Positions 43,642 to 51,222 of a stretch of DNA of 64,000 bases are shown piece by piece. The notes below the pieces were generated by a model. That model saw only the letters and a program-made list of their open reading frames with translations. It made no database searches and was not told where the DNA came from. Both the position numbers and the translations under genes were made by a program. Within the stretch, counting starts at the first letter, position 1. Every line of letters starts with the position of its first letter. Source of the stretch: AP-15 sp963818695 (GTDB taxonomy: Bacteria > Pseudomonadota > Alphaproteobacteria > ATCC43930 > CGMCC-115725); NCBI GenBank assembly GCA_963818695.1, contig CAWFTG010000001.1:62001-126000 (forward strand), written 5' to 3'.

Positions 43642-44372
43642 CGGATCGGCTCCCCCGCCAGACGCAACGCCGCTTGCGGATCGATCCGGCCCTCATACAG
43701 CGCGCGGCCGCAAATAATCCCGGCAATACCGTCCGCCTCGTGCGCTTTCAGTGCGGCGATGTCGACGAGCGCAGAGACGCCGCCCGACGCGATCACCGGA
43801 ATTGAGACCTGCCGAGCGAAATCCGCGATCGCCCGCGCGTCAATCCCGGAAAGAGCCCCGTCGCGCGCGATATCGGTATAGATCAAGGTGGCCACGCCGC
43901 AATCCTCAAACCGGCGGGCCACTTCGACGACGCCGACCTCCGTCGTTTCGGCCCAGCCCTCGATGGCGGCGCGCCCGTTGCGGGCATCGATACCGACAGC
44001 GATTGCGCCGGGGTGCTCCGCAGCGGCGCGGCGCACCAGATCGGGATCGCGCGACGCGGCGGTGCCGAGCACAACGCGGTCGATACCGAGCGCCAGCCAC
44101 TCGTCGATGGCACGGCGATCGCGGATGCCGCCACCGAGTTGCATTTGCAGATCGACCGAGGCGCGGATCGCCTTGACCGCTTCGTCGTTGACCGAGCGGC
44201 CGGCGAAGGCGCCGTTGAGGTCGACCACATGCAGCCAGGAGAAGCCGGCTTCGGCAAATGCCCGAGCCTGTGCGGCGGGATCCCCGTTGAACACGGTGGC
44301 GGTCGCCATATCGCCGCGGAGGAGGCGAACGCAGGCGCCATCCTTGAGATCGATGGCCGGGTAGAGGATCAC
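43635..44372 (-). CDS. hisA: ProFAR isomerase
   Basis: This enzyme isomerises 5'-ProFAR to PRFAR. The 245-residue barrel starts with GTG: MILYPAIDLKDGACVRLLRG, where Asp8 is catalytic. It has TDIARDGALSGID with the second Asp, plus the phosphate sites GGGIRDRRAIDEWL and SGGVSALVDI. The GTG start overlaps the stop of the GNAT gene as GTGA, indicating coupled translation. Confidence 0.96.
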   Translation of the reverse strand: MILYPAIDLKDGACVRLLRGDMATATVFNGDPAAQARAFAEAGFSWLHVVDLNGAFAGRSVNDEAVKAIRASVDLQMQLGGGIRDRRAIDEWLALGIDRVVLGTAASRDPDLVRRAAAEHPGAIAVGIDARNGRAAIEGWAETTEVGVVEVARRFEDCGVATLIYTDIARDGALSGIDARAIADFARQVSIPVIASGGVSALVDIAALKAHEADGIAGIICGRALYEGRIDPQAALRLAGEPIRC

Positions 44373-44923
44373 GGGGTCGCCGGCTCGTCCTCGAGGACTT
44401 TGTAATAGTAATGCCCCGGTATGATGCGGCCCTCGACCTGTGCGTAAACCGGGTGCGTGCCCCAGCGCCGGTAGCCCAGATTTTCGTACAGCGCGACGGC
44501 TGCCCGCTGGGTGTCGCGAAGGTCGAGATTGAGGACTGTCAGGCCGAGCTCCCGGGCGAGTTGCTCGATCTCCCGTACGATGCCGCGGCCGAGCCCGCGG
44601 CCGCGCGCCCACGGCGCGACAAAGGCGCTCGTGAGGATTCCGGCGAAGGCCTGCGCCTCGTTGTTGCGCGGTGCCCGGCTCAGCTGCGCCGAGCCGGCAA
44701 TGATGCCGTCGAGCCGGCCGACGACGAGACGGCGCTCGGGGACAAGCAGAACGCCCTTCCAATAATTCTCGAGCACTTGCCGCGGCGGCGGCTTCAGCCA
44801 ACCGAACCCGCCGCCTTCGGTGATGGCGCTCTCGGTGGCCTCGCACAGGTCGTCGAGATCCGTGCCCGAGAATTTGGTCAGCCGATCAACCGAGACGGTT
44901 CCGGCAGTTCGCATATCGCTCAT
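44369..44923 (-). CDS. GNAT family N-acetyltransferase within the histidine operon
   Basis: The 184-residue protein has the acetyl-CoA pyrophosphate-binding motif VAPWARGRGLGRGIVREIE and the C-terminal pattern RAAVALYENLGYRRWG of GNAT enzymes. The ATG at 44923 overlaps the hisH stop as ATGA, and its own stop overlaps the hisA start. It is therefore fully embedded between two histidine genes and translated with them. The acyl acceptor is unknown. Confidence 0.88.
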   Translation of the reverse strand: MSDMRTAGTVSVDRLTKFSGTDLDDLCEATESAITEGGGFGWLKPPPRQVLENYWKGVLLVPERRLVVGRLDGIIAGSAQLSRAPRNNEAQAFAGILTSAFVAPWARGRGLGRGIVREIEQLARELGLTVLNLDLRDTQRAAVALYENLGYRRWGTHPVYAQVEGRIIPGHYYYKVLEDEPATP

Positions 44924-45561
44924 GGACGCCAACGCAAGAAATTTCCGATCAGCCGCAGCCCCGCCTCCTGGCTCTTTTCCGGATGGAATTGGGTGCCCGC
45001 GAGATTGTCACGCCCGATCACCGCCGCCAGCGGCGCGCCGTAATCCGTGCTCGCGACGAGGTCCGCGGCATCGGCGGGGCGAAAATGATAGCTGTGAACA
45101 AAATAAGCGTGTGCGCCCGCACCGAGCCCGGCGAGGAGCGGGTGCGCCGACCGCGGCTCGATCTCGTTCCACCCCATATGGGGGATCTTCAACGCTGGGT
45201 CAGCCGGCTCGATCGCCGCGACGTCACCCGCGATCCAGCCCAGGCCTTCGACGGTCTCGAACTCGTGCCCGGCATCGGCCATCAGCTGCATCCCGACGCA
45301 AATGCCGAGAAACGGGCGGGCGCGGATCATGACGGCTTCCTGTAGTGCCTCTTCGAGACCGGCGACTTCCATCAGCCCGCGTCGGCAATCGGCGAACGCA
45401 CCGACGCCGGGGAGAACGACGCGGTCCGCGCTGGCAATGGCTTCCGGCGCGCTCGTCACTCTCACCTCGGCAGGACTTTCATTCTCGGCCGCCGCGCGCT
45501 CGAACGCCTTGGCGGCCGAGCGCAAATTGCCCGAGCCGTAATCGACAATCGCAACAATCAT
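44920..45561 (-). CDS. hisH: Imidazole glycerol phosphate synthase, glutaminase subunit
   Basis: HisH releases ammonia from glutamine and channels it to HisF. The 213-residue class I amidotransferase begins MIVAIVDYGSGNLRSA. It has the nucleophile Cys in LGICVGMQLMAD and the His-Glu pair in TQFHPEKSQEAG. The start overlaps the hisB stop as ATGA. Confidence 0.97.
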   Translation of the reverse strand: MIVAIVDYGSGNLRSAAKAFERAAAENESPAEVRVTSAPEAIASADRVVLPGVGAFADCRRGLMEVAGLEEALQEAVMIRARPFLGICVGMQLMADAGHEFETVEGLGWIAGDVAAIEPADPALKIPHMGWNEIEPRSAHPLLAGLGAGAHAYFVHSYHFRPADAADLVASTDYGAPLAAVIGRDNLAGTQFHPEKSQEAGLRLIGNFLRWRP

Positions 45562-46160
45562 GTCAGGCTGCCGCCGAGCACACCTTTGGTGGAAGGGATG
45601 GCGCCGGCCCGCCTTGGATCGATCTCGACAGCCTGGCGCAAGGCGCGGGCGAGGCCCTTGAAGCACGATTCGATGATGTGATGATTGTTCTCGCCATAGA
45701 GGTTTTCGACATGCAGTGTTACCCCGGCCGATTGAGCAAAGGCCTGAAACCATTCCTTGAATAGCTCGGTGTCCATTTCGCCGAGCTTTGGCCGGGTGAA
45801 ATTGACCTTCCAGATCAGGTAGGGCCGGTTGGACGCGTCGAGGCTGACCCGGGTCAGGGTCTCGTCCATCGGAATGACCGCGTGGCCGTAACGCGCGATG
45901 CCGGCGCGGGTTCCGAGTGCGCGCGACACCGCCTCGCCGACGACATAGCCGGTGTCCTCCGTGGTGTGGTGGAAGTCGATGTGCAGATCCCCCTGCGCAT
46001 GCAGGGTGACGTCGATCAGGCTGTGTCTGGCGAGCTGTTCGAGCATGTGATCGAGAAAGCCGATGCCGGTCGAGACCTCTGCGGCGCCGCTGCCGTCGAG
46101 ATCCACTCGGCCGGTGATCCGGGTTTCCTTGGTGTTGCGTTCGACGGTCGCCACCCGCAC
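45558..46160 (-). CDS. hisB: Imidazoleglycerol-phosphate dehydratase
   Basis: This enzyme dehydrates IGP to imidazole acetol phosphate. The 200-residue product has the two metal-binding motifs FLDHMLEQLARHS / DFHHTTEDTGYVVGEA and the matching C-terminal pair RHAL-like VNLYGENNHHIIESCFKGLA. It is monofunctional, without HisN phosphatase. GTG at 46160 is preceded by GAGGAGAG; longer frames to 46226 add unconserved residues. It opens the hisB-H-GNAT-A-F-E-hinT operon. Confidence 0.95.
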   Translation of the reverse strand: MRVATVERNTKETRITGRVDLDGSGAAEVSTGIGFLDHMLEQLARHSLIDVTLHAQGDLHIDFHHTTEDTGYVVGEAVSRALGTRAGIARYGHAVIPMDETLTRVSLDASNRPYLIWKVNFTRPKLGEMDTELFKEWFQAFAQSAGVTLHVENLYGENNHHIIESCFKGLARALRQAVEIDPRRAGAIPSTKGVLGGSLT

Positions 46161-46257
46161 GATACTCTCCTCGAAAGGCCGCAGCCGCGGCACGTCCTTG
46201 TAACAACTTTCGCGCGCGTTTTCCACCGCGGCGCATCCCGCACCGCGGCATTGCGCG

Positions 46258-46287
46258 CTTGATCCCGACCCGGCCCAACTTACATCT
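46258..46287 (+). promoter_or_regulatory. Candidate heat-shock (RpoH) promoter for hslV
   Basis: CTTG at 46258, 17 bases, then CTTACATCT at 46279. This approximates the alphaproteobacterial sigma-32 pattern CTTG-N17-18-CYTATNT with one mismatch. It lies about 75 bases upstream of hslV in the 200-bp gap shared with hisB. A 13-bp palindrome GTTCCCTGGGAAC follows at about 46291. Confidence 0.38.
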
Positions 46288-46359
46288 CAGTTCCCTGGGA
46301 ACGGCATACGCCTTAATTTTCCGGCAGTTCCCTGCGCAGCATCGGATGCCGACTAAGGC

Positions 46360-46914
46360 ATGGATCATTCCGGCAATAGCGGATGGCACGGCACCACGAT
46401 CCTCTGCCTGCGCAAGGGCGGCCAGGTCGTAGTTGCCGGCGACGGCCAGGTCACGATGGGTCAGACCGTGGTCAAGTCGAATGCACGCAAGCTGCGCCGT
46501 CTGGCGGGCAGTTCGGTGATCGCCGGCTTTGCCGGCGCGACTGCCGATGCGATCACATTGTTCGAGCGGCTCGAAGGAAAACTCGAGCAATATTCGGGGC
46601 AGCTCTCCCGAGCCTGCGTCGAACTCGCCAAGGATTGGCGCACTGACCGCTATCTGCGCCGGCTCGAAGCGATGATGGCGGTGGCCGACAAGAACGTCTC
46701 GCTGATCCTCTCGGGCACCGGCGACGTGCTCGAGCCGGAGGACGGCATCATCGGCATCGGCTCGGGCGGCGGCTATGCCCTGGCCGCGGCTCGCGCACTG
46801 ATCGGCATCGACGGCATGAACGCCGAAGAAATTGTCCGCCGGGCCATGGCGATCGCCGCCGGGATCTGCATTTACACCAACGACAAGATCACCCTCGAGA
46901 AACTGGAGTATTGA
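46360..46914 (+). CDS. hslV: ATP-dependent protease subunit HslV
   Basis: HslV is the proteolytic core of the HslUV protease. The 184-residue product has a short propeptide (MDHSGNSGWHG) processed to expose the catalytic Thr in TTILCLRKGG. The motifs VAGDGQVTMG and LSGTGDVLEPEDGIIGIGSG are family hallmarks. It is transcribed divergently from hisB, 200 bp away, and precedes hslU after an unusually long 315-bp gap. Confidence 0.96.
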   Translation: MDHSGNSGWHGTTILCLRKGGQVVVAGDGQVTMGQTVVKSNARKLRRLAGSSVIAGFAGATADAITLFERLEGKLEQYSGQLSRACVELAKDWRTDRYLRRLEAMMAVADKNVSLILSGTGDVLEPEDGIIGIGSGGGYALAAARALIGIDGMNAEEIVRRAMAIAAGICIYTNDKITLEKLEY

Positions 46915-47023
46915 TGGCGGCCCGAGATCAAGCGGTGTTTCTGGGTGTCATTGGCGCGTCATCTGATGCGCTCGGGCATATGCACGTTTCGGATCTGGCT
47001 TCCCGATTTACCCGAGCTTCAAT

Positions 47024-47052
47024 CCCTCTCCGCCCGCTTGCGGGGGAGAGGG
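47024..47052. repeat. REP-like palindrome, copy 1
   Basis: CCCTCTCC, a GC-rich centre CGCTTGCG and GGAGAGGG form an inverted repeat of the kind scattered between genes in many alphaproteobacteria. Confidence 0.6.
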
Positions 47053-47135
47053 AGGGGCCCGTCGCGAGAGCGATGGGAGGGTAAGGTGGGTCGCGCCGCA
47101 ATTCGATGCCAGGGGCTTCCTCCACCTCAGCCCGA

Positions 47136-47165
47136 CCCTTTCCGCCCCCAAGGTCGGAGAGGGGG
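47136..47165. repeat. REP-like palindrome, copy 2
   Basis: CCCTTTCCG, a C/A-rich centre and CGGAGAGGGG, related to copies 1 and 3. Confidence 0.5.
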
Positions 47166-47228
47166 ATTTCAGGGGCGGCCCTTCGCGGACGCTGCGTTCC
47201 TGCCGGAATGACGGCTGACGTGGCCTCC

Positions 47229-48551
47229 ATGACCTCGTTCAGCCCTCGCGAGATCGTCTCCGAACTCGACCGGTTCATCGTCGGCCAGCACGACGCGAAG
47301 CGTGCCGTCGCGATCGCGCTGCGCAACCGCTGGCGTCGCCAGCAGCTCAGCCCCGAGCTGCGGGAGGAGGTGCTCCCGAAGAACATCCTGATGATCGGGC
47401 CGACCGGCTGCGGCAAGACTGAGATTTCGCGTCGCCTGGCGAGGCTCGCCCAGGCCCCCTTTGTCAAAGTCGAGGCCACCAAGTTCACCGAAGTCGGCTA
47501 TGTCGGCCGCGATGTCGAGCAGATCGTGCGCGATCTGGTCGAGATAGCGATCGGGATGACCCGCGAGCGGTTGCGCAAGGAGGTCGAGCCCAAGGCCGAG
47601 GTCGCCGCCGAGGAGCGGGTGCTTGACGCATTGGTCGGCTCGGGAGCCGGCGCCGACACCCGCCAGAAGTTCCGCAAGATGCTGCGCGAAGGCGCGCTCG
47701 ACGACCGTGAAATCGAGGTCGCCGTGCAGGAGAGTGCCGCAGCGAACCTGCCGACCTTCGAGATTCCGGGCCTGCCCGGGGCGCAGATGGGGATGCTCAA
47801 CCTTGGGGAGATTTTCGGTAAGACCTTCGGCACCCGCTCGAAGCCGAAGCGGATGACGGTCGCCGACAGCCACCGGGTGCTGGTCGCCGAGGAAAGTGAC
47901 AAGCTTTTGGACCAGGAGATGGTGGTGCGCGAAGCGACCACCGCGGTCGAGCAGAACGGCATCGTCTTCATCGACGAAATCGACAAAATCTGCGGGCGCG
48001 GCGAACGCGCCGGCGGCGGCGGTCCTGATGTCAGCCGCGAAGGGGTGCAGCGCGACCTCTTGCCGTTGATCGAAGGCACGACGGTTGCGACCAAGCACGG
48101 GGCAGTCAAGACCGACCATATTCTGTTCATCGCTTCCGGTGCCTTCCACCAGACCAAGCCGTCCGATTTGTTGCCTGAACTGCAAGGCCGGTTGCCGATC
48201 CGGGTAGAATTGAAGGCGCTCGACCGCAACGATTTCCGGCGCATCCTGGTCGAGCCGGAAGCGAGCCTGATCAAACAATACAAGGCATTGCTCGCGACCG
48301 AGGGAGTGACGCTCGAGTTCGACGAAGCCTCCATCGACGAACTGGCGCTGTTGGCCGAGGAGATCAACGCGGCCATCGAGAATATCGGGGCGCGACGCCT
48401 GCACACGATCCTCGAGCGCCTCCTCGAAGAGATCAGCTTCACCGCTTCCGACCGGGTCGAAGGGACGCAGGTCACGATCGACCGCGCCTATGTCCGCGAG
48501 CGGGTCGGCGCTCTCGCGCAAAACGCCGATCTGTCGCGCTTCATTTTGTAG
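47229..48551 (+). CDS. hslU: ATP-dependent protease ATPase subunit HslU
   Basis: HslU unfolds substrates and feeds them to HslV. The 440-residue AAA+ protein begins SFSPREIVSELDRFIVGQHD. It has Walker A MIGPTGCGKTEISRRLA, pore motif FVKVEATKFTEVGYVGRDVE, Walker B GIVFIDEIDKICGR and a C-terminal end DLSRFIL typical of the tail that docks into HslV. ATG 47229 is chosen; ATG 47208 would add seven residues. Confidence 0.96.
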   Translation: MTSFSPREIVSELDRFIVGQHDAKRAVAIALRNRWRRQQLSPELREEVLPKNILMIGPTGCGKTEISRRLARLAQAPFVKVEATKFTEVGYVGRDVEQIVRDLVEIAIGMTRERLRKEVEPKAEVAAEERVLDALVGSGAGADTRQKFRKMLREGALDDREIEVAVQESAAANLPTFEIPGLPGAQMGMLNLGEIFGKTFGTRSKPKRMTVADSHRVLVAEESDKLLDQEMVVREATTAVEQNGIVFIDEIDKICGRGERAGGGGPDVSREGVQRDLLPLIEGTTVATKHGAVKTDHILFIASGAFHQTKPSDLLPELQGRLPIRVELKALDRNDFRRILVEPEASLIKQYKALLATEGVTLEFDEASIDELALLAEEINAAIENIGARRLHTILERLLEEISFTASDRVEGTQVTIDRAYVRERVGALAQNADLSRFIL

Positions 48552-48626
48552 GGGACTGCCGGTCGCAAACTCTACGCTCACGGTCTGTTGAACCAGAAGC
48601 TCGGCAAACTGCTTTAATGTGACGGC

Positions 48627-49334
48627 ATGACCAAGACCGGCCTGCTGTTCGCTCTAACTTTTTTGGCGCTCGGGGTTGCGCCGCTGCAGGCGGGCGAGCG
48701 CCCGACCCTTGTCGAGCTGTTTACTTCCGAAGCTTGCTCATCCTGCCCGCCTGCCGATGCGTTGCTCGCCGAGCTCGCCGGCCGGCCTGATGTGCTGGCA
48801 CTGTCCTTCCATGTCGATTACTGGGATAGGCTCGGCTGGAAGGACCCGTTTTCCAGCCCCGATGCGACGCGCCGTCAGCACGGCTATGCCGAGCTTCTCG
48901 GCCTAGCCACGGTCTACACGCCGCAGATGGTCGTCGACGGCAGATGGCAGGCGGTCGGTTCCGACCGCGGCGAGGTCGAGCAGGCGTTGAACTCGGCCCG
49001 GCGCACCCGCGATGATGTGCCGGTCAGGCTGGCGGTCAATCACGGCCGGGCACAGATCACAATGGGTCAGGGCGGCGACGGGATTGCGGCGACCCTCCTG
49101 CTGATCGGCTTCGACCGCCGGCATGTCACCGCGGTGGCGCGTGGCGAAAATGGCGGCCGCACGCTCGCTCATGTCGATGTGGTGCGCAGCATCGAAGAGG
49201 TCGCGCCGTTCGACGGTCGGGCACGGGCAGTCGAGTTGCCGATCCGCTCTCCCTGCGACCGCGTCGCGGTGATCCTGCAGGCTCGGGACGGCAGGGTTCT
49301 CGGCGTCGCGGTGCGTGACGCCGATACGCGCTGA
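48627..49334 (+). CDS. DUF1223 domain-containing periplasmic thioredoxin-like protein
   Basis: The 235-residue protein has an N-terminal signal peptide (LLFALTFLALGVAPLQAG). The DUF1223 core is PTLVELFTSEACSSCPPADA with a CxxC pair, then VLALSFHVDYWDRLGWKDPF and YTPQMVVDGRWQAVGSD. The fold is thioredoxin-like, so a periplasmic redox or oxidative-stress role is likely but unproven. It is monocistronic, 75 bp after hslU. Confidence 0.9.
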   Translation: MTKTGLLFALTFLALGVAPLQAGERPTLVELFTSEACSSCPPADALLAELAGRPDVLALSFHVDYWDRLGWKDPFSSPDATRRQHGYAELLGLATVYTPQMVVDGRWQAVGSDRGEVEQALNSARRTRDDVPVRLAVNHGRAQITMGQGGDGIAATLLLIGFDRRHVTAVARGENGGRTLAHVDVVRSIEEVAPFDGRARAVELPIRSPCDRVAVILQARDGRVLGVAVRDADTR

Positions 49335-49360
49335 CTGAGCGCCTAGCCGGTGCGTCTCGT

Positions 49361-50017
49361 CTACCGGGTCGCGGCAGCGGATGCTGCCGCTTCGTGCGTC
49401 GCTGCGAGTTCTGCGTCCTTGGCCTTGACCCTCGCGACCGAAGGCCGTGCGCCGCACCGGCCGATATAAGCGGTAATGACCGGAAGCTCGGGCACGAGCT
49501 TGAACATCGTGGTCCATGTCAGGGCCCCACCCCACAGCACGTCGGCCGCGGTAAACCGCTCGGCGAGCAGATAGGGTCCCTTGGCAAGCTGGTCGGTAAG
49601 CGTCCTGAGCATCGTCTCGAAATCGCCATAGGGCGACATCGGCTGGGGCGCCGGGTCGCGCTGCGTGGCGCTGTCGATGACGGCTGGTTCGAAGCACGCG
49701 GCGTAAAACACCATCCAGCGCAGATACGCGCCGCGCAACGGATCGCCGATCGGCGGCGCGAGGCGGGCCTCCGGGAAGAGATCGGCAAGGTAGAGGAAGA
49801 TCGCGACCTGTTCGGTGACGAGAGCCTCACCGTGCTTCAGCGCCGGTACCTTGCCCATCGGATTGATCGCGAGATATTCCGGCCGGCGCTGTTCTCCAGC
49901 CTTCATGTTGAGCAAATGCAGTTCGTAAGGCACACCGAGCTCTTCGAGGAGGGTCAGCACGCCGGATGATCTCGTATTCGGCGAGTGAAAAAGTGTGATT
50001 TTGCGATCGTCTGCCAT
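49361..50017 (-). CDS. Glutathione S-transferase family protein
   Basis: The 218-residue protein has the thioredoxin-like N-terminal domain (ITLFHSPNTRSSGVLTLLEE, NPMGKVPALKHGEALVTEQ) and the all-helical C-terminal domain with LAERFTAADVLWGGAL. The Ser in SPNTRS is the likely glutathione-activating residue. It is divergent from a TetR regulator whose start is only 45 bp away, so the regulator may control it. Confidence 0.9.
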   Translation of the reverse strand: MADDRKITLFHSPNTRSSGVLTLLEELGVPYELHLLNMKAGEQRRPEYLAINPMGKVPALKHGEALVTEQVAIFLYLADLFPEARLAPPIGDPLRGAYLRWMVFYAACFEPAVIDSATQRDPAPQPMSPYGDFETMLRTLTDQLAKGPYLLAERFTAADVLWGGALTWTTMFKLVPELPVITAYIGRCGARPSVARVKAKDAELAATHEAAASAAATR

Positions 50018-50062
50018 GCCGTCCCCATTTGCCAATGGTGGGCTCGTTGTAGAGTATCCGGC

Positions 50063-50716
50063 ATGAGCTGGTCGAGAGACGATCGGGCAACCGGGCGTCG
50101 CGGCTATCATCACGGCAATCTGCGCGAGGCGCTGATCCGTGCCGCGCTCAACCTGATTGCCGAGAAGGGACCGGCGGGGTTCACCTTCGCCGATGCGGCG
50201 CGCTCGGCCGGGGTCAGCTCGGCGGCTCCCTACCGGCATTTTCGCGACCGGCAGGCGTTGCTCGCCGATGTCGCGCGCCGCGGCTTCGAATTGTTCGAGG
50301 AGCGCCTCAACCGCGCCTGGAACGAGGGCAGGCCCGACCCGTTTCTCGCCTTCGAGAATGTCGGCCGCGCCTATCTCGCCTTTGCGCGCGAAGAACCCGC
50401 TTTCTACTCGGCCATGTTCGAGGCGGGCTTGCCCTTCGATGGCGATCCCGATTTGCGCGAGGCCGCCGACCGCGCTTTTGCGGTGCTGCGCCGCGCGGCC
50501 GACGCCTTCTGCGCCCGCTTGCCGAGCGACCGCCGGCCGCCGGCTTTGATGATGAGCCTGCATCTGTGGGCTCTGGCGCACGGCATCGCCTCGTTGTTTG
50601 GGCGCGCCGACGGGGGACGCCGCAAACTGCCGATGAGCCCCGAGGAACTGCTGGAGGCGGGAGTGCTGGTCTATCTCCGCGGCCTCAGCTTGATCGACGA
50701 CGGTCCGAAGGCTTGA
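50063..50716 (+). CDS. TetR/AcrR family transcriptional regulator
   Basis: The 217-residue repressor has an N-terminal helix-turn-helix in GFTFADAARSAGVSSAAPYR followed by HFRDRQALLADVARRGFE. Its C-terminal ligand domain is of the WHG type (LHLWALAHGIASLFG). ATG 50063 fits the conserved start; the earlier in-frame codon at 49985 lies inside the divergent GST promoter. It probably represses the adjacent glutathione S-transferase gene. Confidence 0.93.
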   Translation: MSWSRDDRATGRRGYHHGNLREALIRAALNLIAEKGPAGFTFADAARSAGVSSAAPYRHFRDRQALLADVARRGFELFEERLNRAWNEGRPDPFLAFENVGRAYLAFAREEPAFYSAMFEAGLPFDGDPDLREAADRAFAVLRRAADAFCARLPSDRRPPALMMSLHLWALAHGIASLFGRADGGRRKLPMSPEELLEAGVLVYLRGLSLIDDGPKA

Positions 50717-50773
50717 CAAGTACGGCATCTCAACCCTATGTCAATGTTAGATACATTCACACGAGGCCCTCCC

Positions 50774-51173
50774 ATGACGCTCGCGGCAAAACTGGACGAT
50801 TTGGGCAATCCAGCCTGGATTGCGCTGACCGTGGTGAGCTTCCTGAGTTTGGTGGCCGCTCGGCCTCATCGCTCTGGGGTATCTGGTCGGAAGCGGGCGA
50901 ATGGCACGCTGGACCGGCTGTGGAGCCCGGCGGTGGCAGCAGCAAGCCCAGGCCAATCCCGGCGGATGGTGGGGCATGCGGTCAAGCTCCAGCGGCAACC
51001 GCGCCTTTGACGAATACCGCACGGAAACCCTGCGCCGCCTCGAAGAAGAACAGCGCGAGTTCAAAGCGTTTCTCGACCGCCTGCGTCATGCCAAGGACAA
51101 GGCCGAATTCGACGAGTTCATGGCCGAGCGCAGCCGTCGCCCGCAAGCCCCGGTACCACAGCCGGAGAACTGA
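50774..51173 (+). CDS. DUF2852 membrane protein (frameshifted)
   Basis: The first frame gives MTLAAKLDDLGNPAWIALTV and the second GCGARRWQQQAQANPGGWWG followed by NRAFDEYRTETLRRLEEEQR. Together these match DUF2852 proteins: one hydrophobic helix, a glycine/tryptophan-rich linker and a helical tail. Removing one G from GG at 50851-50852 joins them through WPLGLIALGYLVGSG. The role of the family is unknown. Confidence 0.78.
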
Positions 51174-51183
51174 GCTAAATTCT

Positions 51184-51210
51184 CCCTCTCCGCCCCTTGG
51201 GCCGGAGAGG
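51184..51210. repeat. REP-like palindrome, copy 3
   Basis: CCTCTCCG and CGGAGAGG form an 8-bp stem between the convergent DUF2852 and ABC transporter genes, where it could also serve as a terminator. It is related to the two copies near 47 kb. Confidence 0.55.
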
Positions 51211-51222
51211 CTACAAGCCGGG

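Larger units (their letters stand above)
46915..47228. other. hslV-hslU intergenic stretch with REP-like sequences
   Basis: No supported gene. It contains two copies of the CCCTCTCCG-type palindrome listed below, which probably explains the unusual length of the gap between two genes that are normally adjacent. Confidence 0.6.

Noticed and set aside
47169..48581. A 470-residue open frame on the minus strand opposite hslU
   Set aside because: It is the mirror of a GC-rich coding gene; the product is low-complexity and resembles no protein, while hslU is unambiguous.
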